Shown here piece after piece: positions 41,181-51,429 of a stretch of DNA of 64,000 nucleotides. Source of the DNA: Photobacterium salinisoli (GTDB lineage Bacteria; Pseudomonadota; Gammaproteobacteria; Enterobacterales; Vibrionaceae); the NCBI RefSeq assembly GCF_003614885.1, contig NZ_QZMS01000018.1, positions 1-64,000 on the forward strand, in the 5' to 3' direction. The notes beneath the pieces were generated by a model, which searched no databases, was not told the origin of the DNA, and saw only the letters and a list, made by a program, of their open reading frames with translations. The translations under genes and the position numbers were made by a program. Positions within the stretch are counted from its first letter, which is position 1, and each line of letters opens with the position of its first letter.

Positions 41181-43826
41181 CTATGTCGCGTCGTCAATAC
41201 GTTCAATCAATGCCGCCTTGAGCGCCGACTCCTGCTCTGTGGTCAGTTGCTGACCTTCCTCATTGACCAGAATAAAAAAGTCTTCTGCTCGTTCCCCTAT
41301 GGTGGTGATCTTGGCGGCCTGCAGACTGACATTCAAGTCTGCAAACACTGAGCCTATCCGGGCAAGCAGTCCCGGCATGTCCAGCGCCACCAGCTCCATC
41401 ATGGTCTTTTTGCCGGTTTTGGTTGGCAGAAAATCGACCTGGGTTTTGACGTTGAAATGGCGCAGTTTGCGCGGCGGACGCTTATTGCGCCGCACCGACA
41501 CCATAGTGTCCAGGGCATGGATAAGATCGTCCCGAACTGTGGCGCGGCGGTTGTCCGTCAGGGGATCGCCGTTTGGATCGAGCACCATGAAGGTATCTAA
41601 GGTGTAGCCATCTTTACTGGTCATGATTTGTGCATCATGAACGCTGAGGTTTTTCTTATCCAGCTCGGCCACGACAATGGCAAACAGCTTGGCTTTGTCC
41701 CGGCTGTATACGAACACTTCGGTACCGCCACGGGTCGGCTTTTTGCTGATCAGGATCAGCGGCTCATCCGGATTCTCATGTTTCAGCAGCGCTTCGGCAT
41801 GCCAGGCAATCTGCTGGTGGGTGTGACGCAGAAAATAGTCGGCTTTAAAACGTTGCCAGAGCACGTCGACTTCACGCTGGCTGAAGCCCTGGCTGCGCAG
41901 CAGGGCAGAGGCCATCTGCTGGTTGTGACGAATACGTTCGCGGACATCGGGCGGGTTTTCAAGGCCGCGGCGCAGCGCTTTCTGGCTGGAGTAATACAGC
42001 TCGGCCAGCAAGGTGCGCTTCCAGCTGTTCCACAGCTCCTGATTGGTGGCGCAGATATCTGCCACAGTCAGGCAAATCAGATAATCCAATCGCTCCTCAT
42101 CGCGCACTGCCTTGGCAAATTCCGTGATCACATCCGGATCATAGATGTCTCTGCGCTGAGCGGTGACAGACATCAGCAGGTGATTTTTGACCAGCCAGGT
42201 GACCAGATTGGCTTCCGGACGGGACAGACCATGCTCAAGACAGAAACGGTAGGCGTCGTCTGCCCCGAGCTCGGAATGGTCGCCACCTCGTCCTTTGGCG
42301 ATGTCGTGGAAAATTGCCGCCAGTATCAGCAATTCTTTTTTCTGAATACGCGGATACACTTCACAGCAGATAGGGTGCAACTCCCGGTTGGTCGGATCGC
42401 TGAATTTGTTCATGTGTTTGAGCAGGCGGACACTGTGCTCATCAACGGTATAAACGTGGAACAGATCGAACTGCATTTGCCCGACGATTTGGCTCCACTG
42501 TGGCAGATAAGCGGCAAGCACACCGTGGCGGTGCATCAGGCGGAAAGCTTTGTTCAGGGCATTTGGCTGGCGCACCAGTGCCATGAATTTTTCGCGGGCT
42601 TCAGGAATATCGACCAAAAAGCGGTTCAGACGCCGGCGAGCAGTGCGTAACTGGCGCAGCGTGGGGGCTGAAATGCCTTCTATCTCTGAATTGCCTGCGA
42701 TATGCAGGAACATGTCGAGAATGGTTTCCGGACGCGCCTGAAACAGAGCGGGTTTCCTGGCTTCGATCAGGTTGCCGACCAGGCGGAAATCCTCGTCCAG
42801 ATCGACGATGGCTAACTCGTCACCGTTTTTTAGTATCGCCTGATCAAACAGCTGCAGCAGCATTTTGTTGAGCTCGGCCACACGCCTGAGCGTCCGGTAA
42901 AACTCTTTCATCATCATTTCGACCGGCTTGTTGCCTTCCCCTTCGTAGCCCAGCTTTTGTGCGACGGAAGCCTGATGCTCGAAGGTCAGTCGGTTATCGT
43001 AACGTTTGAGTTCGCAATGCAGAGCAAAACGGATGCGCCACAGAGAGGCCTGACATTCATACAGCTCACGGTATTCAGCATCGGTCAGGAATCCGAACCG
43101 ACTCATTTCCAGCAGATTGGTCGCGCCAAAATGGCGGCGGGCGACCCAGCTCAGGGTGTGAATGTCACGCAGACCGCCAGGGCTGGATTTGATATCAGGT
43201 TCCAGATTATAGGTGGTGTCGTGATAACGGGCATGGCGGATGCGCTGTTCTTCGACTTTGGCACGGTAGAAGGCTTCGCTTGGCCAGAATTTGCCGGAAT
43301 TGACCTGATCCTGTAATTGCAGAAAGCTGTCTTCACTGCCGCACAGCAAGCGCGCTTCCTGGAGATTGGTGGCTACGGTCAAATCTTCCAGCCCGATATT
43401 GATACACTCTTCAACGGTACGGACGCTGTGACCCACTTCCAGCTTGAGATCCCACAATAAGGTCAGAAACTCACTGATTTGTTTCCCCGTGTGGTTATCA
43501 AGCGGGGTGGCACTGAGCAGCAGGATGTCGACGTCAGACAAGGGATGCAGCTCGCCGCGACCGTATCCGCCGACTGCAACCAGCGAGAGATCGTCGCGCT
43601 GATTGAGGCCGAACTGAGGCCAGAGATGGCGAAGCAGCCGGTCAATACAGCCCGCTCTGGCTTCAACCAGCTCGGTCACAGGAACATGCTGGGAGAACAG
43701 CAACTGCTGCTGCTCGTTGAATTGCTCCAGCTCTTCTTTGAGCATGGTAAGAAGCTGAGCTGTGTCTTCGCAGCTGGCTGGGGTGTGAGGTTCGGATTGA
43801 ATCTGTGTCATTGCTGTCCATGCCAT
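41181..43826 (-). CDS. glnD: Bifunctional uridylyltransferase/uridylyl-removing enzyme GlnD
   Basis: GlnD senses glutamine and adds or removes UMP on the PII proteins, controlling nitrogen assimilation. The 881-residue protein has the nucleotidyltransferase motif GGYGRGELHPLSDVD (residues 86-100), an HD domain with IFHDIAKGRGGDHSELGADD for UMP removal (about 500-520), and two C-terminal ACT domains for glutamine sensing (AIVVAELDKKNLSVHDAQIM and ALDMPGLLARIGSVFADLNV). The start may be ATG 43826 or 43811; neither has a good ribosome binding site. map lies upstream on the same strand but is separated by a terminator. Confidence 0.95.
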   Translation of the reverse strand: MAWTAMTQIQSEPHTPASCEDTAQLLTMLKEELEQFNEQQQLLFSQHVPVTELVEARAGCIDRLLRHLWPQFGLNQRDDLSLVAVGGYGRGELHPLSDVDILLLSATPLDNHTGKQISEFLTLLWDLKLEVGHSVRTVEECINIGLEDLTVATNLQEARLLCGSEDSFLQLQDQVNSGKFWPSEAFYRAKVEEQRIRHARYHDTTYNLEPDIKSSPGGLRDIHTLSWVARRHFGATNLLEMSRFGFLTDAEYRELYECQASLWRIRFALHCELKRYDNRLTFEHQASVAQKLGYEGEGNKPVEMMMKEFYRTLRRVAELNKMLLQLFDQAILKNGDELAIVDLDEDFRLVGNLIEARKPALFQARPETILDMFLHIAGNSEIEGISAPTLRQLRTARRRLNRFLVDIPEAREKFMALVRQPNALNKAFRLMHRHGVLAAYLPQWSQIVGQMQFDLFHVYTVDEHSVRLLKHMNKFSDPTNRELHPICCEVYPRIQKKELLILAAIFHDIAKGRGGDHSELGADDAYRFCLEHGLSRPEANLVTWLVKNHLLMSVTAQRRDIYDPDVITEFAKAVRDEERLDYLICLTVADICATNQELWNSWKRTLLAELYYSSQKALRRGLENPPDVRERIRHNQQMASALLRSQGFSQREVDVLWQRFKADYFLRHTHQQIAWHAEALLKHENPDEPLILISKKPTRGGTEVFVYSRDKAKLFAIVVAELDKKNLSVHDAQIMTSKDGYTLDTFMVLDPNGDPLTDNRRATVRDDLIHALDTMVSVRRNKRPPRKLRHFNVKTQVDFLPTKTGKKTMMELVALDMPGLLARIGSVFADLNVSLQAAKITTIGERAEDFFILVNEEGQQLTTEQESALKAALIERIDDAT

Positions 43827-43925
43827 GTTGAGGTATCAGTGACGGGCAATAAAGCCTTTTCCCAAGCCTTTGCTGGTGACTGGGGAAATTGTCGTCTCTT
43901 TACTCTAGCCTGAATTAGGGCAACA

Positions 43926-43952
43926 AAAAAGCCAGCAATGTGCTGGCTTTGA
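43926..43952 (-). terminator. Terminator of map
   Basis: Read on the minus strand, AAAGCCAGCA-CAT-TGCTGGCTTT runs into a T tract. It lies about 35 bases after the map stop codon and before glnD. Confidence 0.85.
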
Positions 43953-43987
43953 GTCAATGCTCAGTTGTGGTCTGATTGAGCTGCGGA

Positions 43988-44785
43988 TCAGGCGTTTTTC
44001 ATCACCCGAGGCAGGCTTTCTTCTTTACGCAGGGTCAGGATTTCACAGCCGGTATCGGTGACCAGCAGTGTGTGTTCCCATTGTGCCGATTTCTTGCCAT
44101 CGACTGTGTATACCGTCCAGCCGTCCTCATCATCAAGGAGGCAACCGAATTTACCGGCATTGATCATTGGCTCGATGGTAAAACACATACCCGCTTTCAG
44201 TACCGTGCGATCGGCGTTTTTGTAATGGACGACCTGCGGCTCTTCATGGAATTCATCGCCGATGCCGTGGCCACAGTAGTCTCTGACAATGGTGAAACGG
44301 CTGTTGCCGTTTTTGACAAACTTCTGGATTGTGGTGCCAATTTCGCCCAGCTTGGTGCCTGGCTTCACCTTTTTAATGGCCTGATAAAGGCTTTCCTGCG
44401 CGACACGGCACAGGCGCTTGTCTTCCAGAGAGACGTCACCCACTTCGAACATTTTAGAGGTATCGCCGTGGTAACCATCTTTAATGACTGTGATATCAAT
44501 GTTGATGATATCGCCATCCTTCAATATGTCTTGCTCGCTCGGAATACCGTGACACACCACATGATTGATCGACGTACAGATGGATTTAGGGAAACCGTGA
44601 TAGTTCAGCGGAGCCGGGATCGCACCCTGAGTTTCGGTGATGTACTCATGACAAATCCGGTTCAGTTCTTCAGTGGATACGCCAGGTTTGACATACGGCT
44701 CAATCATTTCCAGTACGTCGGCGGCCAGCTGGCCGGCCACGCGCATTTTTTCAATTTCTTCAGCCGTCTTGATCTTAATGCTCAT
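43988..44785 (-). CDS. map: Methionine aminopeptidase type I
   Basis: Map removes the initiator methionine from new proteins. The 265-residue enzyme has all five metal ligands in context: NIDITVIKDGYHGDTSKMF (two Asp), YCGHGIGDEFHEEPQV (His), CFTIEPMINAG (Glu) and WEHTLLVTDTG (Glu). The substrate-pocket histidine is in NHVVCHGIPSE. The ATG at 44785 follows an AGAGAAG ribosome binding site. It is divergent from rpsB, as in E. coli. Confidence 0.97.
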   Translation of the reverse strand: MSIKIKTAEEIEKMRVAGQLAADVLEMIEPYVKPGVSTEELNRICHEYITETQGAIPAPLNYHGFPKSICTSINHVVCHGIPSEQDILKDGDIINIDITVIKDGYHGDTSKMFEVGDVSLEDKRLCRVAQESLYQAIKKVKPGTKLGEIGTTIQKFVKNGNSRFTIVRDYCGHGIGDEFHEEPQVVHYKNADRTVLKAGMCFTIEPMINAGKFGCLLDDEDGWTVYTVDGKKSAQWEHTLLVTDTGCEILTLRKEESLPRVMKNA

Positions 44786-44875
44786 GCAAACTTCTCTGCT
44801 CTGTCAGTCTCTATACTTTATATGGTATCAGCGAGAGCGGAGGATGAAAACTGACTTTGGCCTGCGCAGAAGATT

Positions 44876-44910
44876 TTGACTGGATTTTTGCGGTCTGAAT
44901 ATGGTATAAA
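44876..44910 (+). promoter_or_regulatory. Promoter of rpsB-tsf
   Basis: A -35 TTGACT (44876-44881) is followed after 18 bp by TATGGT (44900-44905), with an overlapping alternative TATAAA (44905-44910). The GC-rich GCGCGCC just after the latter is like the discriminator of stringently controlled ribosomal promoters. Which hexamer is used cannot be decided from sequence. Confidence 0.6.
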
Positions 44911-44995
44911 GCGCGCCGTAATTTGGCATATTGTGCTTCGGCGAAAGTCGGTACTGCGGGTCAGATTACGAAAACATTATTTTATTTAATCACTC

Positions 44996-45085
44996 ACACA
45001 TATCGACACGTGCTCCGGGGTGCCCAAGACTTATGAGTAAGTCGGCCGTAACAAGGTCAAGGGTCGGTAGCATGGGATATGTGGA
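44996..45085 (+). promoter_or_regulatory. rpsB leader RNA (S2 autoregulatory element, t44/tff family)
   Basis: The leader contains CACATATC (44998-45005) pairing with GATATGTG (45076-45083), enclosing GTGCTCCGGGGTG, a small hairpin (GACTTATGAGTAAGTC) and CCGTAACAAGGTCAAGGGTC. These blocks match the E. coli rpsB 5' leader, Rfam t44, through which protein S2 represses rpsB and tsf. It accounts for most of the 327-bp gap between map and rpsB. Confidence 0.85.
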
Positions 45086-45112
45086 CGCCTAACCCCAATT
45101 GAGGAATATTCA

Positions 45113-45841
45113 ATGGCAACTGTATCAATGCGCGACATGCTGAAGGCTGGTGTACACTTTGGTCACCAAACCCGTTACTGGAACCCTAAGATGAAGCCAT
45201 TCATCTTCGGTGCTCGTAACCGTGTACACATCATCAACCTTGAAAAAACTGTACCAATGTTCAACGAAGCGCTGGCAGAAATCAACAAGATCGCTGCTCG
45301 CAAAGGTAAAATCCTGTTCGTTGGTACTAAGCGTGCTGCAAGCGAATCTATCAAAGAAGCAGCAAACAGCTGTGATCAGTACTACGTGAACAACCGTTGG
45401 TTGGGCGGTATGCTGACTAACTGGAAAACTGTTCGTCAGTCAATCAAGCGTCTGAAAGATCTGGAGACTCAGTCTACCGATGGTACTTTCGACAAGCTGA
45501 CTAAGAAAGAAGCGCTGATGCGTACTCGTGAAATGGAAAAACTGGAGAAATCTCTGGGCGGTATCAAGAACATGGGCGGTCTGCCAGACGCAATGTTCGT
45601 TATCGATGCTGATCACGAGCACATTGCTATCAAAGAAGCGAACAACCTGGGTATCCCAGTATTCTCTATCGTAGATACTAACTCTAACCCAGACGGCGTA
45701 GATTACGTTATCCCAGGTAACGATGACGCAATCCGTGCTATCCAGCTGTACACAGGTGCTGTTGCAACTACTGTTACTGAAGCTCGTAACCAGGACATCG
45801 CTGTTCAGGCTGAGCAAGACGGTTTCGTAGAAGCTGAGTAA
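45113..45841 (+). CDS. rpsB: 30S ribosomal protein S2
   Basis: A 242-residue S2 protein: [20 protein letters not shown] at the N-terminus, [20 protein letters not shown] near 93-112, and [20 protein letters not shown] near 162-181. S2 joins the small subunit late and bridges head and body. Codon use is strongly biased, as in highly expressed genes. The ATG follows TTGAGGA. An S2-binding leader lies upstream, and tsf follows after an internal terminator. Confidence 0.98.
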   Translation: MATVSMRDMLKAGVHFGHQTRYWNPKMKPFIFGARNRVHIINLEKTVPMFNEALAEINKIAARKGKILFVGTKRAASESIKEAANSCDQYYVNNRWLGGMLTNWKTVRQSIKRLKDLETQSTDGTFDKLTKKEALMRTREMEKLEKSLGGIKNMGGLPDAMFVIDADHEHIAIKEANNLGIPVFSIVDTNSNPDGVDYVIPGNDDAIRAIQLYTGAVATTVTEARNQDIAVQAEQDGFVEAE

Positions 45842-45895
45842 TCAGTCGCTCCTTTGAGCATCTTAAGTTACCTTGTGTAAACTAAGTATGGTTAA

Positions 45896-45924
45896 CAGGG
45901 GCCGTTTACAGGCCCCTGATTTTT
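45896..45924 (+). terminator. Intergenic terminator between rpsB and tsf
   Basis: CAGGGGCC-GTTTACA-GGCCCCTG is followed by ATTTTT. tsf has no obvious strong promoter in the 30 bases that remain, so partial read-through, setting the ratio of S2 to EF-Ts, is likely. Confidence 0.8.
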
Positions 45925-45955
45925 ACACCAAGATTTGAAAACTGAGGATATAACA

Positions 45956-46801
45956 ATGGCAACAGTTACAGCTGCCCTGGTTAAAGAACTGCGTGAGCGT
46001 ACTGGCGCAGGTATGATGGAATGTAAAAAAGCACTGGTTGAAGCAAATGCTGATATCGAGCTGGCCATCGAGAACATGCGTAAGAGCGGTGCTGCAAAAG
46101 CGGCTAAGAAAGCAGGTAACATCGCTGCTGAAGGTTCTATCATCATCAAGAACAACGACAATCTGGCTGCTCTGGTAGAAGTGAACTGCCAGACTGACTT
46201 CGTTGCTAAAGACGGTAACTTCCTGACTTTCGCCAACGAAGTCGCTGATGCTGCACTGGCTAGCAAAGCTGACATCGCTGAACTGCAAGCTCAGTTCGAA
46301 GAGAAGCGTGTTGCACTGGTTGCAAAAATTGGTGAGAACATCTCTATCCGTCGTGTTGCTTACATCGAAGGTGAGAAAGTGGCTTCTTACCGTCACGGCG
46401 ACCGTATCGGTGTTGTTGTTGCGGGTAACGGCGAAGACGAAACCCTGAAGCACATTGCAATGCACGTTGCAGCTTCACGCCCAGAGTACGTGAACCCAGA
46501 AGACGTACCTGCTGACGTGGTTGCAAAAGAGCGTGAAGTTCAGGTTGAAATCGCCATGAACGAAGGCAAGCCTCAAGAAATCGCTGAGAAGATGGTTGAA
46601 GGCCGCATGAAGAAGTTCACTGGTGAAGTCTCTCTGACTGGCCAGCCTTTCATCATGGAACCAAAGAAATCTGTAGGTGATTTCCTGAAAGAAAGCGGTG
46701 CTTCTGTTTCTACCTTTATCCGCCTGGAAGTAGGTGAAGGTATTGAGAAAGCAGAAGGCCTGAGCTTCGCTGAAGAAGTGGCTCTGGCGCAGAAAGGTTA
46801 A
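45956..46801 (+). CDS. tsf: Elongation factor Ts
   Basis: EF-Ts exchanges GDP for GTP on EF-Tu. The 281-residue product has the N-terminal UBA-like domain ([20 protein letters not shown]), then [20 protein letters not shown] with the TDFVAK loop that contacts EF-Tu, and the coiled-coil and C-terminal module ([20 protein letters not shown]). The ATG at 45956 follows GAGGATATAACA; an open frame seven codons upstream is not the start. Codon bias is strong. It is cotranscribed with rpsB. Confidence 0.98.
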   Translation: MATVTAALVKELRERTGAGMMECKKALVEANADIELAIENMRKSGAAKAAKKAGNIAAEGSIIIKNNDNLAALVEVNCQTDFVAKDGNFLTFANEVADAALASKADIAELQAQFEEKRVALVAKIGENISIRRVAYIEGEKVASYRHGDRIGVVVAGNGEDETLKHIAMHVAASRPEYVNPEDVPADVVAKEREVQVEIAMNEGKPQEIAEKMVEGRMKKFTGEVSLTGQPFIMEPKKSVGDFLKESGASVSTFIRLEVGEGIEKAEGLSFAEEVALAQKG

Positions 46802-46823
46802 TCTTTCGCAAATTGCTTATAGA

Positions 46824-46852
46824 AGACCGTGGCCAAGGCTGCGGTCTTTTTA
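46824..46852 (+). terminator. Terminator after tsf
   Basis: AGACCG pairs with CGGTCT, with an inner GCC/GGC pairing, and is followed by TTTTT. It separates the rpsB-tsf unit from pyrH. Confidence 0.85.
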
Positions 46853-46892
46853 CAACTCCATATCTCTATAGTAAGCCTGGAAGGTACAATAA

Positions 46893-47624
46893 ATGACCAC
46901 GAATCCTAAACCGACTTATCAACGGATCCTGCTGAAACTGAGTGGCGAAGCGCTGCAGGGCGACGAAGGTTTTGGTATTGATGCACATGTGCTTGACCGC
47001 ATGGCTCAGGAAATCAAAGAACTGGTAGAACTGGGCGTACAAGTTGGTCTGGTTATCGGTGGTGGTAACCTGTTCCGTGGTGCAGGTCTGGCTGCTGCGG
47101 GTATGAACCGAGTTGTGGGCGATCACATGGGTATGCTGGCGACAGTGATGAATGGCCTTGCCATGCGTGACGCGCTGCACCGTGCCTATGTGAACGCGAA
47201 AGTAATGTCAGCCATTCCGCTGAATGGTGTCTGTGACAGCTATAACTGGGCAGAAGCTATCAGCCAGCTTCGCCAGGGCAGGGTGGTTATTTTCTCTGCA
47301 GGTACAGGTAATCCTTTCTTTACAACAGATTCAGCGGCATGTCTGCGCGGTATTGAAATTGAAGCTGATGTTGTGCTGAAAGCCACAAAAGTGGACGGTG
47401 TTTACAGCGACGATCCAGTTAAAAACCCAGAAGCTGTTCTTTATGATAAGCTAGGTTATCAGGACGTTCTGGAACAAGAGCTGAAAGTCATGGATCTCGC
47501 CGCCTTCACATTGGCTCGTGACCACGGTATGCCGATTCGTGTGTTCAACATGAATAAACCAGGCGCACTGCGTAAAGTTGTGATGGGTGAGCCGGAAGGT
47601 ACCTTGATCGCTCACAGCGAGTAA
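46893..47624 (+). CDS. pyrH: UMP kinase
   Basis: PyrH phosphorylates UMP to UDP; the bacterial enzyme is a hexamer of the amino-acid-kinase fold, inhibited by UTP and activated by GTP. The 243-residue protein shows [20 protein letters not shown], then [20 protein letters not shown] and [19 protein letters not shown]. The ATG is behind GGAAGGTAC. It follows tsf after a terminator and precedes frr, the standard gammaproteobacterial order. Confidence 0.97.
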   Translation: MTTNPKPTYQRILLKLSGEALQGDEGFGIDAHVLDRMAQEIKELVELGVQVGLVIGGGNLFRGAGLAAAGMNRVVGDHMGMLATVMNGLAMRDALHRAYVNAKVMSAIPLNGVCDSYNWAEAISQLRQGRVVIFSAGTGNPFFTTDSAACLRGIEIEADVVLKATKVDGVYSDDPVKNPEAVLYDKLGYQDVLEQELKVMDLAAFTLARDHGMPIRVFNMNKPGALRKVVMGEPEGTLIAHSE

Positions 47625-47691
47625 GGGCGTAACATATTGATAGGGTAGGAAAACAGCTTCCTGCTAAGACCGACTATTCAAGGGTACAAAC

Positions 47692-48249
47692 GTGATTAAC
47701 GATATTAAAACTGATGCGCAAACGCGCATGGACAAAAGTGTTGAAGCACTGAAAACTCAGCTGGCAAAAGTGCGTACTGGTCGTGCACATCCAAGTTTGC
47801 TAGATGGTATTCAGGTTGACTACTACGGATCTAACACGCCGCTGCGTCAAGTAGCTAACGTCATCGCTGAAGATGCCCGTACCCTGGCCATTACGGTATT
47901 CGACAAAGAACTGACGCCTAAAATTGAAAAGGCGATCATGATGTCGGATCTGGGCCTTAACCCTTCATCTGCGGGTACGGTTATCCGGGTTCCACTGCCA
48001 CCATTGACGGAAGAGCGTCGTAAAGATCTGGTTAAAGTTGTTCGCGCTGAAGCAGAACAAGGCCGTGTCGCTATTCGTAATATCCGTCGTGATGCCAACG
48101 CAGAAGTGAAGGCGCTACTGAAAGACAAAGAGATTTCAGAAGACGATGATCGTCGTGCTCAGGATGACATTCAGAAGCTGACTGATGCCGCTGTGAAGAA
48201 AATTGATACCATTTTGGAAGCGAAAGAAAAAGAGTTGATGGAAGTTTAA
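47692..48249 (+). CDS. frr: Ribosome recycling factor
   Basis: RRF, with EF-G, splits the post-termination ribosome. The 185-residue protein is collinear with E. coli [23 protein letters not shown], then [40 protein letters not shown] and [20 protein letters not shown]. It starts at GTG 47692 and is preceded by a weak ribosome binding site (CAAGGG). A strong terminator follows at 48291-48322. Confidence 0.97.
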   Translation: MINDIKTDAQTRMDKSVEALKTQLAKVRTGRAHPSLLDGIQVDYYGSNTPLRQVANVIAEDARTLAITVFDKELTPKIEKAIMMSDLGLNPSSAGTVIRVPLPPLTEERRKDLVKVVRAEAEQGRVAIRNIRRDANAEVKALLKDKEISEDDDRRAQDDIQKLTDAAVKKIDTILEAKEKELMEV

Positions 48250-48290
48250 GGTTCTCCTTACTTATTATTGACTCTGGCTTGATAAGCTCT

Positions 48291-48322
48291 AAAGCGCTGT
48301 GCGTGCAGCACGGCGCTTTTTT
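48291..48322 (+). terminator. Terminator after frr
   Basis: AAGCGC-T-GTGC pairs with GCAC-G-GCGCTT around GTGCA, followed by TTTT. It lies just before uppS; its T tract is only 14 bases from the uppS start, so uppS depends on read-through or an upstream overlapping promoter. Confidence 0.85.
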
Positions 48323-48336
48323 GTTGAGGGAAAAGT

Positions 48337-49104
48337 ATGACAGAGCATACAAGCAGCACTGAATGGTACACCCAGAACCTGCCCAAGCACGTGGCTATCA
48401 TTATGGATGGTAACGGGCGCTGGGCTAAGGCAAAGGGTAAAGCGCGGGTGTTTGGCCATAAAGCCGGTGTAGAAGCCGTACGTAAAACTGTCTCTGCTGC
48501 GAGCCGTCTTGGTATCCAGGTAGTGACTCTGTTTGCATTCAGCAGTGAGAACTGGCGCCGCCCGGAAGATGAAGTGTCTTTATTGATGGAACTCTTTCTG
48601 ACTGTTCTTGGCCGGGAAGTGAAGCGTCTGCACAAAAATAACATCCGTCTTAAAATTATTGGCGACACCAGCCGCTTCAGTCAGCGTCTTCAAGACAAAA
48701 TCCTGGCAGCCGAAACCTTAACCGCTGCCAACACCGGCATGGTGCTGAACGTGGCGGCAAATTATGGCGGGCAATGGGATATTCTTCAGGCCACTCAGGC
48801 TCTTGCCAGAGACGTGGCCGAGCAGGGGCTGACCCCGGACGATATCACTGAAGACATGCTGGCTGCTCGCTTATCCACCAGTGGTTTGCCTGATGTCGAT
48901 CTTCTTATTCGTACCAGTGGTGAATGCCGGATCAGCAACTTTATGCTGTGGCAGACCGCCTATGCCGAGTTGTATTTCACACCGCAACTCTGGCCTGATT
49001 TTGATGAAAATACCTTAGCCGATGCTATTGCCTGGTTCATGGATCGGGAGCGTCGTTTTGGTTGTACGGGTGAACAAATAAAAAAGTTACTGAAAGCTCA
49101 GTAA
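48337..49104 (+). CDS. uppS: Undecaprenyl diphosphate synthase
   Basis: UppS (IspU) extends farnesyl diphosphate by eight cis-isoprene units to give the C55 carrier for peptidoglycan and O-antigen. The 255-residue cis-prenyltransferase has [20 protein letters not shown] near residues 18-37 (catalytic Asp), [17 protein letters not shown], and the C-terminal [20 protein letters not shown] near 188-207. The ATG follows GAGGGAAAAGT. cdsA follows 130 bp downstream, and both feed the envelope. Confidence 0.97.
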   Translation: MTEHTSSTEWYTQNLPKHVAIIMDGNGRWAKAKGKARVFGHKAGVEAVRKTVSAASRLGIQVVTLFAFSSENWRRPEDEVSLLMELFLTVLGREVKRLHKNNIRLKIIGDTSRFSQRLQDKILAAETLTAANTGMVLNVAANYGGQWDILQATQALARDVAEQGLTPDDITEDMLAARLSTSGLPDVDLLIRTSGECRISNFMLWQTAYAELYFTPQLWPDFDENTLADAIAWFMDRERRFGCTGEQIKKLLKAQ

Positions 49105-49234
49105 CACCAAGATGGTAGCGTGGAAAATGGAACCCCGCTGCCATTCTGAAAACAAGCTCGTGGCTTGTTGGATTGCTGCCAAGCAAGATATTGCTGAGAA
49201 GCGACAACGATAAATAATAACGAGAGGAACAAGC

Positions 49235-50083
49235 TTGCTTAAGCAACGAATTTTGACTGCATTGGTTCTGGCGCCATTAGTGATAGCCGGAATCTTCCTG
49301 CTACCTTTTTCGGGTTTTATGTTGGCTATCGCAGGTATCACCCTGGCTGGCTTCTGGGAATGGACCCAGTTTGTAAATGCCCGTTCACGCCTGCTGGCAA
49401 TGGTACCCCCTGTCTTAGTCTTACTGGCGTCGTTACTGGCCCTCCCTGCTGATGCCATCGAATTGGGTAATTTGCAATTTCCACATCACATCATGTTAGC
49501 GGCAGGTGGCGCCTGGTGGTTGTTTGCCTGTTTACTGGTCGTGACCTATCCGAACCAATCTGGCTTCTGGGTTCGTTCAACCACACTTCGCTACCTTTTT
49601 GGCTTACTCACCCTGATTCCCTTTTTCTGGGGCGTCGTCATGCTACGTGCTGTTAATTATGCCGAATCCCCCTATCTGGGCGCCAAACTGGTTCTGTTGG
49701 TGTGTTTACTGGTCTGGGCGGCTGACAGCGGGGCTTATTTCGCGGGTAAGCGATTTGGCCGCCACAAAATGGCTCCCAGAGTCAGCCCGAATAAAACCCT
49801 TGAAGGGCTTGCCGGTGGTGTAGTGCTGGCAGTGGTCGTCGCGTGGGCAACCGCAGAACTGTTTGGTATAACCTTTAATAATAGCGGTGCACTGTTAGTG
49901 ACAGTGGTGTTGACTGTGATTGCCTCTGTATTTGGTGATCTGGCAGAAAGTATGCTCAAGCGAGTTTCCGGAATTAAAGACAGTGGACAGATATTACCTG
50001 GGCACGGTGGTATTCTGGATCGGATAGACAGCCTGACGGCAGCATTGCCTGTCTTTGCATTGCTCTATCTCTGGCTTATCTGA
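49235..50083 (+). CDS. cdsA: Phosphatidate cytidylyltransferase
   Basis: CdsA makes CDP-diacylglycerol from phosphatidic acid and CTP, the branch point of phospholipid synthesis, in the inner membrane. The 282-residue protein has about eight hydrophobic helices and ends with the family signature SVFGDLAESMLKRVSGIKDS followed by GQILPGHGGILDRIDS. It starts at TTG 49235, which has an AGAGGA ribosome binding site 6 bases upstream. A strong terminator follows. Confidence 0.96.
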   Translation: MLKQRILTALVLAPLVIAGIFLLPFSGFMLAIAGITLAGFWEWTQFVNARSRLLAMVPPVLVLLASLLALPADAIELGNLQFPHHIMLAAGGAWWLFACLLVVTYPNQSGFWVRSTTLRYLFGLLTLIPFFWGVVMLRAVNYAESPYLGAKLVLLVCLLVWAADSGAYFAGKRFGRHKMAPRVSPNKTLEGLAGGVVLAVVVAWATAELFGITFNNSGALLVTVVLTVIASVFGDLAESMLKRVSGIKDSGQILPGHGGILDRIDSLTAALPVFALLYLWLI

Positions 50084-50093
50084 GACCTGATTC

Positions 50094-50131
50094 GGGGGGA
50101 AGCGGGTAACCACTTCCCCCATTTTGATTTT
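50094..50131 (+). terminator. Terminator after cdsA
   Basis: GGGGGAAG pairs with CTTCCCCC around a 10-nt loop, followed by ATTTTGATTTT. ispC starts about 100 bp later and should have a promoter in that space. Confidence 0.85.
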
Positions 50132-50232
50132 GATACCCTTGATAGTGTGTTGACCCCTTGTTCACACACTGACTGAAAATGAAGGTTAGGATGATGGCTG
50201 AGAACAGCCAGAATTCGTAAAGTAGTGAAGGT

Positions 50233-51429
50233 ATGCGTAAGTTAACGATTCTTGGAGCAACGGGATCAATTGGCACCAGTACACTGGCCGTAGTGGCAAA
50301 CAATCCTGACCATTTTGAAGTGGTCGCGCTGGCCGCGGGTACAGACAGCCGTAAAATGTTTGAACTTTGCTGTCAGTGGCAGCCCAAGTTTGCTGCTATG
50401 GCCTGTGAGCAGGCCGCACGTGAACTGTCCGGGCAGTTGAAAGCTCACGGTGTCGCCACTCAGGTACTGGCAGGTGTCGCTGGCATGTGCGAGATTGCCG
50501 CGCTGGATGAAGTGGATACCGTAATGGCCGCCATAGTGGGGGCGGCCGGACTGATGCCGACTATGTCTGCGGTCAAAGCCGGAAAACGTGTTCTGCTGGC
50601 CAATAAGGAAGCCCTGGTGATGTCTGGCCAGATGTTTATTGATGCCGTTGCGAAGTATGACGCAGAATTATTACCGGTGGACAGTGAACATAATGCTATC
50701 TATCAGTGTCTACCTTTAGGTGTTCAACAGCAGACCGGGCGTTGTGATCTGTCTGCGGCAGGGATCAGCAAGATCTTGCTGACCGGCTCTGGCGGCCCAT
50801 TTCGCTATACCGACCCTCGGGATCTGGAGACTGTGACCCCGGAAATGGCCATTGCGCATCCAAACTGGTCGATGGGACCAAAGATCTCCGTCGACTCGGC
50901 CACTATGATGAATAAAGGGCTGGAGTACATAGAAGCCCGATGGTTGTTTAATGCGTCTAGAGAGCAAATGGAGGTGCTGATTCATCCCCAGTCAGTCATC
51001 CACTCTATGGTACAGTACAAAGATGGCTCAGTGGTTGCGCAGATGGGATTGCCGGATATGCAGACGCCAATCGCCTTTGCCATGGCCTATCCTGAAAGGG
51101 TGGATGCCGGTGTGAAACCGCTTGATTTTACCCAAGCGGGAGAACTGACTTTTATGGCGCCGGATATGTCGCGTTATCCGTGTCTGCAGCTTGCGATAGA
51201 TGCGTGCTACAGTGGGCAGGCAGCAACCACGTCGCTCAATGCTGCCAATGAGGTGGCAGTGGCAGAGTTTCTGGCCGGTGGTATACGTTTTACCGATATC
51301 GCGCGAGTGAACCAGCAGGTGCTGGATCAGGTTAACCTGACAGAGCCGCGGAGTCTGGAGTGTGTGATGGCGTTAGATGCTGATGCACGACAGTTGGCGC
51401 AGCAAGTGATTCAGAAGGTAGCTAAATGA
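50233..51429 (+). CDS. ispC: 1-deoxy-D-xylulose 5-phosphate reductoisomerase
   Basis: IspC (Dxr) converts DXP to methylerythritol 4-phosphate with NADPH and a divalent metal, the committed step of the MEP isoprenoid pathway and target of fosmidomycin. The 398-residue protein has [20 protein letters not shown] (NADPH site, residues 2-21), [15 protein letters not shown] (metal-binding Asp and Glu), and [20 protein letters not shown]. It overlaps rseP by four bases (ATGA), so they are translationally coupled. Confidence 0.97.
   Translation: MRKLTILGATGSIGTSTLAVVANNPDHFEVVALAAGTDSRKMFELCCQWQPKFAAMACEQAARELSGQLKAHGVATQVLAGVAGMCEIAALDEVDTVMAAIVGAAGLMPTMSAVKAGKRVLLANKEALVMSGQMFIDAVAKYDAELLPVDSEHNAIYQCLPLGVQQQTGRCDLSAAGISKILLTGSGGPFRYTDPRDLETVTPEMAIAHPNWSMGPKISVDSATMMNKGLEYIEARWLFNASREQMEVLIHPQSVIHSMVQYKDGSVVAQMGLPDMQTPIAFAMAYPERVDAGVKPLDFTQAGELTFMAPDMSRYPCLQLAIDACYSGQAATTSLNAANEVAVAEFLAGGIRFTDIARVNQQVLDQVNLTEPRSLECVMALDADARQLAQQVIQKVAK

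Noticed and set aside
41628..42650. Long plus-strand ORF (340 codons) opposite glnD
   Set aside because: It is an antisense shadow of a fully conserved glnD.
43976..44854. Long plus-strand ORF (292 codons) opposite map
   Set aside because: It is the antisense shadow of map, which has all catalytic residues; the shadow has no family or ribosome binding site.
49121..49160. Sigma-E promoter upstream of cdsA (GGAACC and TCTGAAA)
   Set aside because: The two elements are about 11 bp apart instead of the required 15-17 bp.
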